From Gryllus longicercus (taxonomy: Eukaryota; Arthropoda; Insecta; Orthoptera; Gryllidae): a stretch of 64,000 bases of DNA. The stretch's first letter is position 1, and each line of letters begins with the position of its first letter. Below, one piece after another: positions 1-10,450 of this stretch. The position numbers and the translations under genes were made by a program. The notes below the pieces were generated by a model, which was not told where the DNA came from, made no database searches, and saw nothing but the letters and a program-made list of their open reading frames with translations. Location: positions 1-64,000 of the forward strand of contig JAZDUA010000120.1 in the NCBI GenBank assembly GCA_038098605.1. Reading direction: 5' to 3'.

Positions 1-1380
1 TTAAAACATGATGTCGCGCAAGCTTTGCGTGCAAATAGGTCTCTGTGCTAATCATTTCCTTCCCCAATACTAACCCAATTTATCTTTGTATTTGGGATTT
101 TGCAGGAGTTCCCTTAATATTTCGGTTAAATTTATTCTACAGAAGTATGCGAACAGCGAGACAAAGCGATACTAACACACGTCTGCACGACTAATAATCT
201 CTCAAACTATATAGGTCTTTCAGGAACTATCTTTATAGCTCATCACTGGAAGAAAGAAATGTACCTTCTTGAAGACAAACAAAACGAACATAGGATCAGA
301 GACGAAAAATGTATGAAATAAAGTGTGAAAGGAAACCAATCGATGTATTGCGATAAGAAGTGCAAAGTATGATGAAATGAACAGAAAAGGATAAAATGAG
401 GGAATACTTTTAACCGAAAATCAAATTCATTCAAGCTTGTTGAGTGAAGAAGAAAATATCCTGTTAATAGCGTAACATGGATATCCAGGGTACTCAACTT
501 ATTTAGCACGTTTTCACTGTATGTAATATGTATAGTAATAGTATCTCAGTAAATTTTAGGATAAATAATTGGCACAGCATTGTAGGCTTTCATAATAATA
601 TAAATAATTGGCAGTCAAGCATAAATATAAATAATTGGCAGTCAAGCGGGCGAGAGGAAATCGCGTGGGGACAAACGAGAATCAGGAGAGTGTTAATTAC
701 GCTCCACTGAGGATCAGAGTGTGGCGATGAGGTCAGGTGGCTGGGGCCGCAAGAAACAAACGACGGGGTTAACCAAGCAGTACGGGGTAACTCGTGTCAT
801 AATCTACAAAGATGTCGGATTCCATCAGTCTTATTGGCGTGCAATAAAATAATAGTTCGGCTTCTGTTTGGGCTTTTAATTTCAATTTAGTGTCGGTTTA
901 TGGAATTTGTGAAGGGAGGATTGGTTCGCAGTCACGCGCGCCAAAGCGCCTGTATCTCTCAAAAGTGGCCGATATCGGATGAAGGTGATTCGCATTGAGG
1001 GGCAGAGAGTAGGTCGAGTGAGGCTGCAATAGAATGGGATGTAATTCAGTTGCGAACCCGGGAGAAAGGCCTTCGAACGGTGGGACAAAGGAAAAGAAGC
1101 TAATGACGGTGAGTCATGAAAGCCGCGTATAGATAGATGTTTCAATTCGTGTAAGCAATGCTGATCGTGCGTCGCTCTGGGCTCGTTCAGAATTGCATTC
1201 CGCCACATCCACAAACGAAGCGTCTGACTCGACTACTATATTGATGGGCCACATAAAGAACATTCATTAGTGATACTGAATAAAGGAACAATGGAGTATG
1301 GCTTTACATGTGGAATCATTGTTCAATTGTAGTCAGACGGGAACATCATTAGGGCTCCGACGGATCTCGGAGTAACTTGA
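1..1380. other. Non-coding AT-rich flank
   Basis: No exon with convincing splice sites or a known protein family is visible. The only structure is a short direct repeat at 597-647. Open frames on the minus strand around 243-509 reflect a purine-rich plus strand, which depletes stop codons on the other strand, and are not read as a gene. Confidence 0.6.
597..647. repeat. Two-copy direct repeat, period 27 bp
   Basis: The 20-base word TAAATAATTGGCAGTCAAGC occurs at 601-620 and again at 628-647. A third partial version (ATAAATAATTGGCA) lies at 561-574. Confidence 0.8.
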
Positions 1381-1800
1381 GTGGAAGGGGTTCCCTGGTG
1401 GTCCAGGAAGCATAATGCACTTCCTCATCGACTGGAGATGCGCCTATTTGCGACGAGCAGTAGCAGCAGCAGCAGCAGGAGGAGGATGTGTGTGCGGCCC
1501 GGTTTGGGGGAGGGGGGAGGGACGGAGAGAGGGGGAGAGAGTGGCCGCGGCGCGTGGAGAGATCGGGCGTGGGTGGGCGTGCGTCGCGGAAGCCGGCACG
1601 AGGCGTGACGGGCCGCGGGGGGTGGGGAGAGTCGGAGAAAGGCAGCGAAAGGCGCGGGCTGGCAGAAGCCGTCAGAAAGGGCGGGGAACGTGTGGTCCTG
1701 GCAGGACAGCCTGCAGGCCGACAGATGCCACGCCGCGCCACGCCACGCTGCTGCTCCATTACTTCTCCGCTCGTTCTGCGCCGGAAGCTATATCTCGCTA
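1380..1800. other. GC-rich, CpG-rich island 1
   Basis: About 400 bp of very high GC with many CpG dinucleotides stands out sharply from the AT-rich flanks. It contains a short AGC/GCA trinucleotide run near 1460-1480. All frames on both strands are partly open because stop codons are rare in GC-rich DNA. No frame shows a recognisable domain, so it is recorded as a compositional island (possible CpG-island promoter or enhancer), not a gene. Confidence 0.55.
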
Positions 1801-2830
1801 GGCGAAAAGGCTCACAGTGATCTTTGTACCGTTGCTGCGATTTTAACGCACTTGCACATATTCGTCCTTCCCGCATCATGCTCTTCGATCGCCCAAGACC
1901 CGGATGCGTTCGCTGTCAAACGCCGTCGTTAACCTTATCGTGGCCCTCATTCTTTTAAGGGATACATTGCGCGCAGTGAGAATTTGTTACAGTACGCACG
2001 TTCGTGCTCCTATAAATCATATTGTAATCTTTGATCATTTAAGACAACAGTATTTGGTTAGACTGCTTGCTTTATACCTCTGTGACCCCAGTCCAAATAC
2101 GTAGAACGGTGATGGGTTAACGTGTGATGTCTTCATATTACCGAGATCTTAATAGGAGGTCATTAATATTGGAGATATAGAATTTATGTTAAGAGGTTAG
2201 GTGGAAGAACATGACTAACGGCAAGAGTGTCGTCTTTGGAAAGAAAGGCGATACTCTTGCCATTGCCACTCACATTTAATTCAACTTCTCTTTACTACCG
2301 CTGTCTGTATCGTTAACAGCAGCGTCCCACTTACTATTGCAGCCATAGCCCAAGGCGACGTCTGAAGACCATTGTAATGAAATGCTAGAAATCTACAACA
2401 TGGCATCTGAAGAGATAATTGCTTACGACTATCATCTTTATTTGTATCAAACTAATTCCGCCCATTACATCATCACAGGCATGTATCGGGAATGCTCTAT
2501 GACTCATTGCTAAACTCGCCCAGTGTAAATTTCATATTTCGTTATTGCTGTTGTGAACAAGCATTCTTTGAAACATTTCATTTCTCTCAGTTTATTTAAT
2601 TTAATGCAACGTGTTACGCGACATACACGATTGACAACACTGACTACCCCTCGAAAATGCTACGTTTTTTTACAGTACACCCAAAAGTCGGAATTTTTTT
2701 CCAGAGTCCGTACGATCTCTCGTGATCTTTCGCGCGGTGACGAGCACGAGGTGCTTCGACACAAAAGACGCGAATCCACCGAAAATCGTGGGTGAAATAC
2801 TCGCCGTGAAAATCGTCAAGGGGTTGCGTT
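1800..2830. other. Non-coding, nothing recognised
   Basis: Ordinary AT-rich sequence without exons, tandem repeats or transposon signatures that I can support. Confidence 0.5.
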
Positions 2831-3060
2831 GGAAGTAATTTCTCTCGGATGGCCGCGAGAATACCTGGCGCGCGCGGCCGGGAGCAGCTGTTTCTCTCGC
2901 CCATTGAGCGCCGACTTGGCGACGGCTGCGCTCTCCCCTTCCCCGCTGCCCCCTCTCGACGAGGCACATACGTTCCGCCGCGCCGTCGCTTCGGGCGGGG
3001 CCTCTGGTCGTCCCGGCGCGCTGTTGAATGCTGATCGGCCGCGGGCAAATGCGGACCTAC
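2830..3060. other. GC-rich island 2
   Basis: About 230 bp of CpG-dense sequence. It is open in several frames on both strands, but no frame has a recognisable protein or a clear third-position bias. Confidence 0.5.
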
Positions 3061-3240
3061 CCACATTTTTGGAATCTTTTTTATTTTTTTATATTTTTAC
3101 AAATAGCGAAAGCAAATGGATAAATGGAGCTCGTGTGGAATGAATGTGGTATATACGGTGTCCGGGGAGGAAACGACGAAACTTCCAAAATAAGCTCTAA
3201 AGACAATTTTAGGCATATTTTGTCTAATAAACTACTTGGA

Positions 3241-3610
3241 TATTCCGAATGGCTGAGCCGCAAAAAGCACTCGAAAGTTGGTTTGAAACAATACTTTCTA
3301 TGCAAATATTTGCATTGCAGTACCATCTAAACACTCCAGAAACATGTAAATTGTTTGTTATTTACAAAAGAAATAAAGATATTTGTTCACAAAAAAATTA
3401 ACACAGAAATAAAAAAAGCGCTCAATTTACACAATTCCGCTCCTTTTTTATTTTTGGGTTATTTTTTTCTTTCTGAACAAATATATTCTGAACAAATATA
3501 AACAATTTATATGTTTCTGGATTGTTCACATGCTTCCGCAATGCAAATGCTTGCATAGAAAGCATTATTTCTAACCAACTTTTGAGTGTTGTAGTCATTC
3601 GGCTTATTTA
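3241..3610. repeat. Long imperfect inverted repeat (MITE-like hairpin)
   Basis: The left arm (3241-3365) and the right arm (3494-3610) are imperfect reverse complements. Shared words in order include TTCCGAATG against CATTCGG, AAAGTTGGTT against AACCAACTTT, ACTTTCTATGCAA against TTGCATAGAAAG, ATTTGCATTGC against GCAATGCAAAT, and CCAGAAACAT against ATGTTTCTGG. The spacer of about 130 bp is A/T-rich. The arrangement fits a decayed foldback or MITE-type element. No target-site duplication could be fixed. Confidence 0.7.
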
Positions 3611-5060
3611 TAGGGCTATTTTGACAAGGGTCGCCTGCGAATTTCCGTGTTGACTGCAAAGCTTCGGACTCCGCGCATTAAACATCCTTGATTCCAGCCG
3701 ACGCAAATTGTCTAACTTATTTTACACCGCAAGAGAGATACGGCTTATCGTGACATATTTCCCTCGCGTTTCTACTATTCTTGTGTTGCGATATAATTAA
3801 ATATGCGCATTCCACTTATGTTGCATCTATCTATATGTTTTAGCTATTTCTTAAAAATACTTGCTCATCCCCCGTATTGTTTGAAACCCACGGCGGTTGG
3901 ATATATTTTTCCTATCCAATCATTCTGGATAGCCAGCAACAGAGTTACGATTATATTACTTGGCTATTTGTTAATATTGTAAATAAACAAGAAATGTAGT
4001 TTCCAAATTATTAAAAGTAGTACGCACAATCTAGTTGCCATACTCTCTGTGCTACCAGTATTATATCTATTCTGCCGTCGCTTTCTCTTAAACAGGTCTT
4101 TGGTTTCCATTTATATTCTGGCCCTGCAATGATGCTACCTGAGTAATTCCTCTTTTCTGGGAAGTTTCGGGCAGACGCACGGTCATACTACACAGTAGAG
4201 TTTCCAGGTTCTTGTTAATTTCATACAGTCCGCACTAAGCCCGGGAGGTTTTAGAGCACAGTGCAGCGTTGGAAATGGAAGCATTCTGCCAAAGTGATCA
4301 TTGAATTACATCGGAATATGCGCGAGCTTTTAGTCCATATCGTTTCCACGGTAACCCCCACCTATTCACTTCTCCGTATGGCGCGCCGTATCGATCGTCT
4401 CTCCCCCCGCTTCATTAACGCGAACTCTGGGATATATAGGTCAGTTCAATCAGCGGAGTCGAGATGAATGAATACATCCGATGAATGGCTCACCTCAAGT
4501 CGTCTTGTCAAAACCCATTTAAGACGAGCAGAACGGAGGAAGAAGTAAACTTCAAGTATGTGTGTTGAACATCTCAAGCGGAATCTATGAAAACGAACAT
4601 GAACTGTGCATTAACTCATATCTTTGATTCTCGCATTTTTAATTATCATTTCTTAACATTGACGCTTTGGCAAGAACAAGTGTTATTAATCTTCCGCAAT
4701 CAGTGCCTCATCGGAGCACATACATCTTGCTTGGTATTTTCATTAATAACTACATAGTTGGGGCTATGATAAGCTAGCGTAATGATTGTGCATGCCTTAA
4801 TTTTACCTTCGCTGAGTTTGTTGTGTATATACTTACTTGTTTTTATTGAACAATTATTGAAATGTCTATAGAATTATCGTTTAAATCGCTGAAGGATGTT
4901 ACTTTCTTTGTTTGAGAGGTATCTTGATTGAGCACTACTCCTAATATAAATTAATTTCGTATTTATAAATAAAACCTCAACAAATAATTTAAAAACTCTT
5001 GAGTGAAACTATCTTTGATAGCTTTCGTGGTCTTGCTCGGAAGGAACAGTCACAGCTAGG
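3611..5060. other. Non-coding; weak TATA-like site
   Basis: AT-rich sequence with no supported gene. A TATATAGG motif at about 4433-4440 lies downstream of a C-rich tract, with a TCAGT motif close by (about 4441). The spacing is too short for a normal TATA-Inr pair, so no promoter is called. Confidence 0.4.
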
Positions 5061-5390
5061 CTGCTCCGGTGTCCCAAATTCGCCTTCTGTTGTTTCGCTT
5101 CCTGCGGGGAGCACATAATAACTCATTGGTGAGCGGAGGCCGGCGGCTCCGCCGTCTCCGGATGTGGTCGGGTGCCTCCCCGCTGCCCGTCGCTTCCGCC
5201 CACCCTCCTCGCACCCCCATCGCGCCGACGCCCGTCGCTCTCCCTCCCTCTTCGCAGGCCCGCTGCGCGGCGCGACCGCGGCTCTTTTGGTCACGTCCTC
5301 CGCCACCACTCGCCTCCCGATTGCGTCGCGTCGCGAGGAGGGGGTAGAGGAGACCCAGTCCCCCGAGCAGTAATGGGACTACCTCCCTGA
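5060..5390. other. GC-rich island 3
   Basis: About 330 bp of CpG- and C-rich sequence. It contains a pyrimidine tract ending in CAG (about 5240-5258) that would make a good plus-strand splice acceptor, but the sequence after it has no convincing reading frame. Confidence 0.45.
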
Positions 5391-5739
5391 AGCGTAATAG
5401 ATTCTGATGGAAGCACGTAATTCCCTGGAAATATGGCTAATTTCGAAAACGTATTTCACCACATTTTTTTAAAATTAATTGATTAATTAAAGTCAGTTTG
5501 AATGTCTCATTCATAGTGTATTCAGCTGTATTAGTACATTAAATACAACTATAGTAATAAAAGTGTAATATGATTCAATAACACTTTTCAGTGACACTTT
5601 GCTTGAATAATTCCCCGTCCTAATATGTTGTGCCCCAAATGTTTCGTGGATGCCCTGCGTGGGAAGCCTTGTGAAGGGGGCGGGGCCGGCCGCCTGCGGG
5701 CGCTCTGCATCGCCGCGCGCCCTCGGCTCGCTGTCGCAG

Positions 5740-6055
5740 ATCGCCGCTGCCGAACCCGCGGCGCTACGGGAGCGTCATCATCAAGTGGCACCCGTCCTGC
5801 GACGGGGAGGCGCGCGGGGGCGCGCACGGCGCCGGCGACGGCGACATCGACGACGCCGGGCCCGTGTGCGCGGTCGCGCCGTCGGCGCTGGCCGCGGCCC
5901 GCGCGCGCAGGCACGCGCGACGCGCACGCCACCGCGCGCGCATGCGCGGCCTCACGATGCGCGTGCGGCCGCCGACGGCGCGGGAACGCCGCCGCAAGCG
6001 CCGCCGCAAGCGCCGCCGCCGTCGCCGCCGCCGCAAGCGCAAACACCGCGAGTAG
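5740..6055 (+). CDS. Candidate GC3-biased terminal exon with a polybasic C-terminus, unidentified
   Basis: This is an open segment after a possible acceptor (...GCTGTCGCAG|A), ending at TAG 6053-6055, with about 104 codons. Only about five codons end in A or T, whereas positions 1 and 2 hold many A/T bases; this bias is hard to get from composition alone and is typical of real coding sequence. The protein begins around SPLPNPRRYGSVIIKWHPSC, runs through an acidic stretch (GDGDIDD), then Ala/Arg-rich sequence, and ends in a run of about 24 residues that are almost all Arg or Lys. I do not recognise the family. Strongly basic C-termini are common in heparin-binding secreted proteins and in nuclear proteins. 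No upstream exon was found, so it may be a pseudo-exon or part of a gene reaching outside the window. Confidence 0.35.
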
Positions 6056-7920
6056 GTTGGCGGGACGCGTGCGCGCGCGACCTTCTCTGGCTTCGGTGTT
6101 CTGCCGCTTGGGACGAGGCATGACGCGTTGCGTCGCGCGCCCGGGACGTGAAGCAACGATTCCCTTTTGTTCAATACTAGGGACTTCCATCAAGCACTGG
6201 CATTCCATCAAGCACCTGAACGTATACCTCTTTTGAGCTTCTGTGTATTCGCCGAGGTCCTTCACGCTACGCCAAAAAACCAAACCCTTATTAGTGGCGT
6301 GTGTGTCGATAATGACCAATCGATAGTATCGCAATAGACTCCAAAACTGCAGAATCCGTAAAACCAACAATTATTTCCTTCTGAGAAATACAAGTTACCC
6401 AAGTTCTGTCTTTGGTTTAATATATGAAACAAAATATTACATAAAATTATAAGTATTAAAATAATACTCGTACCTCTTTCTATATTTATACTTGTGTTTT
6501 GATACCATTCGACAAATTAGTTTCACCAATAACGAAATACTTTGGAACGAGCGCTCGCCGCCGTACTACTTTCTCGTAAATATCAGGCCTTTTTTATTTT
6601 TAAGTAAGTAAAGAATTTTTTTCTTTGAAATGGCTATCAGATCAGTACTCGCGAAAAAATATACTTGCTATCAAGTATCGGAAATACTATCAACACTAGT
6701 TGAGAAAATAGCCCGCTGGAGATTATTACGATTATTTGTAAATTTTTGAAGACAATTGGGACAGATGTTATATGTTTTTCCATATTCGATTAAGTTGATA
6801 AAGCGATAACTCCGCAACGTGTTATCAGTGTACGCGTAGCGTTCTTTTGTTTTATTTCCGATGAGACGTTTCCACCACAAGCCTATAATAATTATTAATT
6901 AGATCGCTGGTGAGGTAGATACCTTTTTATTATGATAAATAAATAAATATAATTAATACCATACAACATATTTATTTATTTATCACTATAATAATTATTT
7001 TAATGTCGTGCCAACGCACGACAACGCAGGACATGGAGTGCAAATTCTTGTTTTGACGAATGATGAGAATAACGATTAACTTTTGCTTTCACCTCAAAGA
7101 CGGCGTTGCGAATCGTGTTCTTAACCTCATCTCCAAACAGACAACAATGTGGCATGCGATCGTTCGGAGCTCATTACGATTTCAAAGTGTCTAATTACCA
7201 AGTGCAGAACACCGAATTAATTCCAGAGACGCTTCTCGCTATCGATGTGACGAAAAAAATCTCCAGCCTTTCTCTTCTCATACTACTCAGCGAATCTCAA
7301 CCAAGTGAATGAGTACCTCAATCATTGCATTTGCTGACGTAGTTTGAGGGGCGTTGAGAACAGCTGGTTTTGATGTTTTACGTTGTCGTTTATGTTCGCA
7401 TGGTTTCACCCTCGCTGAATGTGTTCCGTGTTCAAATGTGCTGTTAAGCAAATACAATTTTATGTCCTCGTAAGTACTGTTCCTGCGAGGGCGACCGAGT
7501 TTGACTCTTGATGCAGTTACAATCTCTGTTCTAAACGAGGGATTGCTGGATCAAATCCAGGGTATGACATGATGTCCTATATCATGTCATGTGAAATAAC
7601 ACCTGTGAAGCACCCCGTCATGATGCTTCAAACCTTTTTTCACTGACGAAAGAATATGAAGATAACCATATTAAAAACACGTTTAAAGGCATGGAATGAA
7701 GATTTTGATCTCATGCACATATTGTTTAGATTTTTTTTGTATAGAGAGATTTTAAAAATTTATCTGAGAGGAAACGCTAATATTTTTAAAGTAATGACTT
7801 TACAGTTGCTTAGTTCAAATGAATTCGTATATTATAACTGAAAGAACGAAAAAAACTCAGCATGTTGTGTGGTATTTTCCTGCAACAAGCTGCGGAGCAT
7901 TCGTCTACCCATTTCTTGCA

Positions 7921-8029
7921 GCACACAGAACGTACATGCATACTTTCAAAATATTTATGTATGTACGTTCTTGCTTATCTCATGCTTGCATGTGAATCAG
8001 TGTCGTTTTGGTGTCAATGTTCTGTGTGC
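7921..8029. repeat. Nested palindrome
   Basis: An inner stem pairs 7927-7942 (AGAACGTACATGCATA) with 7956-7971 at 15 of 16 positions. In addition GCACACAGAAC at 7921-7931 is exactly complementary to GTTCTGTGTGC at 8019-8029. It could be a small foldback transposon relic. Confidence 0.7.
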
Positions 8030-8193
8030 AAAATCTGACTGGTGAATCCACATTATATTGTCATACATTGCTCCAATCATTTCACAATCATTCATGATTT
8101 TCTATTCCTGATACATTTAAAAAGAAATCAGTGAAACATTTGAGCGGTCAAGATTCACTCTTATATCCGCCATATGCCATACCGCAGATTCCT

Positions 8194-8194
<1 letters not shown>

Positions 8195-8244
<50 letters not shown>
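8195..8244. repeat. (CT)25 microsatellite
   Basis: This is a perfect dinucleotide run of 50 bases. On the minus strand it reads (GA)n, the binding sequence of GAGA-factor/Trl-type proteins in flies. Whether it acts that way here is unknown. Confidence 0.95.
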
Positions 8245-8247
<3 letters not shown>

Positions 8248-8451
8248 ATCCATTGACGCAGAGGGTTACAACCAGTCTACTACTCATAGTGATCACGTGT
8301 TGGAGAAAGCCAGTCAGCAGTTGCATGGCGCGCTGGTAGTCTTTGTCGTTTCCTTCTGCCTCCCCGTTCGGCCGAGACACTGCCTTGCCCGTCAGTCGTT
8401 ACCTTTCACGAAGATTGCTACACGGTCCTTCATATACACCTCCGCCGCTGC

Positions 8452-8530
8452 CCGATATGGAGCCGAGTGCGGCGACCAGGTCCAAGAACAGTCTCTGCAA
8501 CGGCACCGCGAGAGCCTGGAATTTTCGTAA
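8452..8530 (+). other. Possible first coding exon downstream of the (CT)n tract
   Basis: An ATG in a fair context (CGATATGG, about 8457) opens a frame starting MEPSAATRSKNSLCNG. It lies about 210 bp after the (CT)25 tract and about 60 bp after an exact TCAGTC initiator motif (8392-8397). The frame runs to a weak GTAACC donor-like site at about 8529. This could be an alternative 5' exon of the Psc-like gene or of nothing at all; no homology supports it. Confidence 0.15.
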
Positions 8531-9097
8531 CCAACGTATTTTACGGTGGAGTTATAACATCATTTCTACACTTATTATAGATCATGGCATTGTGTTCATG
8601 GCAAATCACAGGAGCTATTGGTGCCTATTAGTGTCACTGAGCTATTATTGCAGAATTTACCAGTCAGGAAAAAAACAATGATTGCAGTACATTAATCCCT
8701 GCAGATATAACAGTTCGTTTTGAATCATTCGCTAGTGCAATTGTTAATAATCCCAGTTATTATTATTGTAAGTGTGCATTGAATTTAAAGGCAATACATT
8801 TGTTATTAGCGAACTGAATATTTGTTCTTTATGAAGTGTTACAAGTGATTTCATTGCCATTTAATTACATAAACACATACATTATACCCGAACCGAACAT
8901 TATCCATTCTATTCGCATAATAGTGTGTGTGTGTAAAGATCTCAATTGATGCCAAATAACGATATCATTCATCATTACGACGGACAATTGCATTAATACG
9001 GGTGTTGCTACATATTCCCGTTATGTAAGGTTGATTTTCGCAATCACGCTGATCGCATCGCGCTGCGCGATCGTTGATTATTTCCTTTAAGCATCAG

Positions 9098-9250
9098 TTG
9101 CCGGTGACGAGAAGTTCCAAGTCGGTCGCCGTCGCCGTCGCCGCCGCCTCCAGCCCGCTGGCGCAAAGCGCGCGGCTCAGCTCGGCGCTGCACGGCCATC
9201 TGGGGTTGCGCAAGGCGGCGCACCGCGCACAGAGCGAGGCCCGCGCGTGA
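9098..9250 (+). CDS. Candidate GC3-biased terminal exon, unidentified
   Basis: An open stretch of 50 codons follows an acceptor-like CCTTTAAGCATCAG and ends at TGA 9248-9250. From 9119 on, nearly every codon ends in G or C (the exceptions are CAA, CAT and GCA). The peptide starts LPVTRSSKSVAVAVAAAS and ends HRAQSEARA, being Ala/Ser/Arg-rich. No domain is recognised and no partner exon was found. It may be a genuine last exon, a duplicated exon fragment, or chance within a GC island (9110-9450). Confidence 0.25.
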   Translation: MPVTRSSKSVAVAVAAASSPLAQSARLSSALHGHLGLRKAAHRAQSEARA

Positions 9251-9450
9251 AAGCGCTCATTTGCATACAAGCATCCACGCCGCCTTTGCTTTGGGGGTCA
9301 CGCTGGAAGGCGGCGGCGGCGGCGGGCGGGGGAGGTTGCGAGGGAGTTGGCGGATGCTCGCCTTGCGGACAGACTGCCTGCTGGCCCACCTGCGTTGCAG
9401 TCGCCGCCGCGCCGCCGCGCTCACACGCCTGGAGGCATTCCAGGGCTTTG
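9250..9450. other. GC-rich island, rest
   Basis: CpG-rich continuation of the island after the candidate exon, with GCG/GGC runs near 9308-9330. Several overlapping open frames exist on both strands; none is convincing. Confidence 0.45.
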
Positions 9451-10019
9451 TAAAAGGCTACGGCTAAACTGTGGTGTTTGTCTACTCGCACTTTGTTCAC
9501 AAACGTTCTGGTTTCCTGAGCGGATGTTGGACTGGTTTCCACAAATGCGATACTTTATATTTGTCAAGAGTGTCTGAGAACTTGGGAAAAGAGAAAGAAT
9601 GAAGGAGAATTTCATATTCCCGTTTGAACACATTCCTTTTCTTCAACAGTAAGCTCGTTAATATATGGATGTCCGTAGTAAATGTATACGAGTAAAAATC
9701 GGATATAGGTAGTCGATTTAGAGTAGTGGGTAATAAGACTGTGCACAAAGAATACAAACCATAGTCAGTGGGTAAACTATTTTTAAAAATCACAACGACG
9801 CATAAAATGACTTGGAAAAGACAAAGCAGGTATATCAGAGTAAGACACATCGCGATAAGTAGAAGACTAGTGTGTTGACATGCGAGTAATGTACAAAACG
9901 TGGAATGTAGCGAGTGAAATTGAAATAAAACTAAAGCGGCGGAAAAGAATTGAACACAAAACAAATCCGAGGTTGTGGGCCAGTTTTCACAACGAGGGCC
10001 TAAAACTCCGTTGAAGGAT

Positions 10020-10450
10020 TTTAAAGAACCTGATTGACCGGTGCCAGCGGCGAGCTCCCATGCGGCGACGCGGTGGCGCCTGCACGTCCACCTGTGCTGT
10101 AATTGAGACCTCGGCGCAGGCGGGGGCGCCTGTGCCTGCGCGTCCCGCGGGGCTCGCTCCCCCTCTCCCCCCGCACCCCCCTCGACCGCGGCGGCCCCTC
10201 TCCCCCACGCGCACAATACAGCGCGCGCCGCCGCGGCCGCCCGCGCCATTGAAGGCGGTGACGCGGCGCTTTTTTTTGTTCCGTGGGCCCAGCGCCCTCT
10301 GGCGGTCGTCCGCGCCGTCCGCCCATGCCGCCCATGCCGCCCTCGCGAAACGCCGCATCCCGCCTTGCCCGACGCCGCGCTCGCGAGGACTAGCCTCTCT
10401 CGCGCCTCGCCGATCGAATTCCTTGCTCGCTGGTCACGCAATGCATCAAT
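10020..10450. other. GC-rich island 6
   Basis: About 430 bp of C- and CpG-rich DNA. The minus strand has a 322-codon open frame (10465-9497) that crosses from this island into pyrimidine-rich AT DNA. The frame shows no domain and its composition changes abruptly, so it is not called as a gene. Confidence 0.5.

Larger units (their letters stand above)
6160..9090. other. Non-coding; hairpin, (CT)n tract and a possible first exon
   Basis: Mostly AT-rich. Three things stand out and are listed separately: the nested hairpin 7921-8029, the (CT)25 tract 8195-8244, and a moderately GC-rich segment 8270-8530. A sequence resembling a tRNA B-box (GGATCAAATCC, about 7551-7561) may be a very decayed SINE head. 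Confidence 0.4.

Noticed and set aside
243..509. 88-codon minus frame rich in Phe, Leu and Ser
   Set aside because: The plus strand is purine-rich there, which removes stops on the minus strand; no homology.
1349..1879. 176-codon minus-strand frame, Pro/Ser/Cys-rich
   Set aside because: GC-rich low complexity; the poly-Cys run comes from an AGC repeat. Several overlapping frames are equally open.
5588..6370. 260-codon minus-strand frame across the GC island
   Set aside because: It is the shadow of the plus-strand GC3-biased frame and has no recognisable sequence of its own.
7490..7570. B-box-like GGATCAAATCC as a tRNA or SINE head
   Set aside because: No convincing A-box and no matching copy elsewhere in the window.
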